Shown: piece after piece, positions 7,128-7,203 of the stretch | Position numbering within the stretch: the first letter of the stretch is position 1 | Layout of the letters: every line of letters starts with the position of its first letter | Made by a program: the position numbers and the translations under genes | Origin: DASVDK01 sp036562265 [NCBI: Thermodesulfobacteriota bacterium] | Lineage (GTDB): Bacteria > DASVDK01 | Direction: 5' to 3' | Assembly: GCA_036562265.1 (NCBI GenBank) | Contig: DATCKS010000240.1 | Span: forward strand, 1-7,203 | DNA: 7,203 bases | The notes under the pieces: model-generated | What the model saw: the letters and a program-made list of their open reading frames with translations, nothing else | The model's database searches: none | What the model was told of the DNA's origin: nothing

Positions 7128-7156
7128 GGCTGAAACCGGACTTGGAAGAGTTGGGG

Positions 7157-7176
7157 CGCACGCCACGCTGCGTGCG
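7157..7176 (-). promoter_or_regulatory. 7-bp inverted repeat upstream of gdh
   Basis: CGCACGC and GCGTGCG (7157-7163, 7170-7176) form a perfect 7-bp dyad with a 6-nt centre, 42-62 nt before the gdh start. It may be an operator for a dimeric regulator or a leader hairpin. No -35/-10 elements are recognisable in the 89 nt available, and the rest of the upstream region is outside the window. Confidence 0.35.
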
Positions 7177-7203
7177 AGCGATCCGCCCTGCGCGACGCGG
7201 CCG

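Noticed and set aside
4419-7166. A single 915-codon minus-strand open frame covering nfeD and the whole gdh region, which could suggest a giant fusion protein.
   Set aside because: The part upstream of 5801 is an out-of-frame shadow of gdh: low-complexity Arg/Gly/Pro-rich sequence with no domain, while gdh itself is intact in another frame. Stop codons are rare by chance in this GC-rich DNA.
1-7203. Signs of a mobile element, CRISPR array, tRNA or attachment site.
   Set aside because: No direct-repeat series, transposase or integrase, terminal repeats or cloverleaf-like sequence was found on reading both strands, and composition is even across the window.

Overview
The window is about 7.2 kb of very GC-rich bacterial DNA (roughly 70% G+C or more by eye), densely coding, with a strong G/C preference at third codon positions. 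The GTP-type PEP carboxykinase, the NfeD/FloA pair and the catabolic-type glutamate dehydrogenase fit a free-living, high-GC, probably soil or sediment bacterium such as a deltaproteobacterial-grade or Rokubacteria/Binatota-like lineage. That placement is inference from gene content and composition; no rRNA or other phylogenetic marker is present. There is no rRNA, tRNA, CRISPR array, insertion sequence or phage gene in view.

Left half, + strand. The window opens inside a DMT/EamA-family membrane exporter whose first 60-70 residues lie outside. It is followed after 10 nt by a small single-domain cupin, and the two look like one transcription unit. A roughly 245-nt non-coding stretch with several perfect inverted repeats follows. 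It leads into a complete, intact phosphoenolpyruvate carboxykinase (GTP), pckG, with all expected metal, PEP and nucleotide residues.

Right half, - strand, converging on pckG with a 44-nt gap. In transcription order the genes are glutamate dehydrogenase, nfeD (long, ClpP-class membrane protease), floA (flotillin-like SPFH protein) and a small uncharacterised one-TM protein with a Pro/Arg-rich linker. Gaps are 44, 2 and 10 nt, so at least nfeD-floA-small gene are probably co-translated. The nfeD stop codon lies inside the floA ribosome binding site, and the floA stop codon abuts that of the small gene.

Functionally, glutamate dehydrogenase (glutamate to 2-oxoglutarate) and PEP carboxykinase (oxaloacetate to PEP) together allow gluconeogenic use of amino acids, but they are on opposite strands and need not be co-regulated. 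NfeD and FloA form a known pair in membrane microdomain organisation and stress response. The least explained items are the small membrane protein downstream of floA, the presence of gdh at the head of the nfeD-floA cluster, and the hairpins directly in front of nfeD, gdh and pckG. I see no clearly new multi-gene system; most of the window is well-known housekeeping biology.
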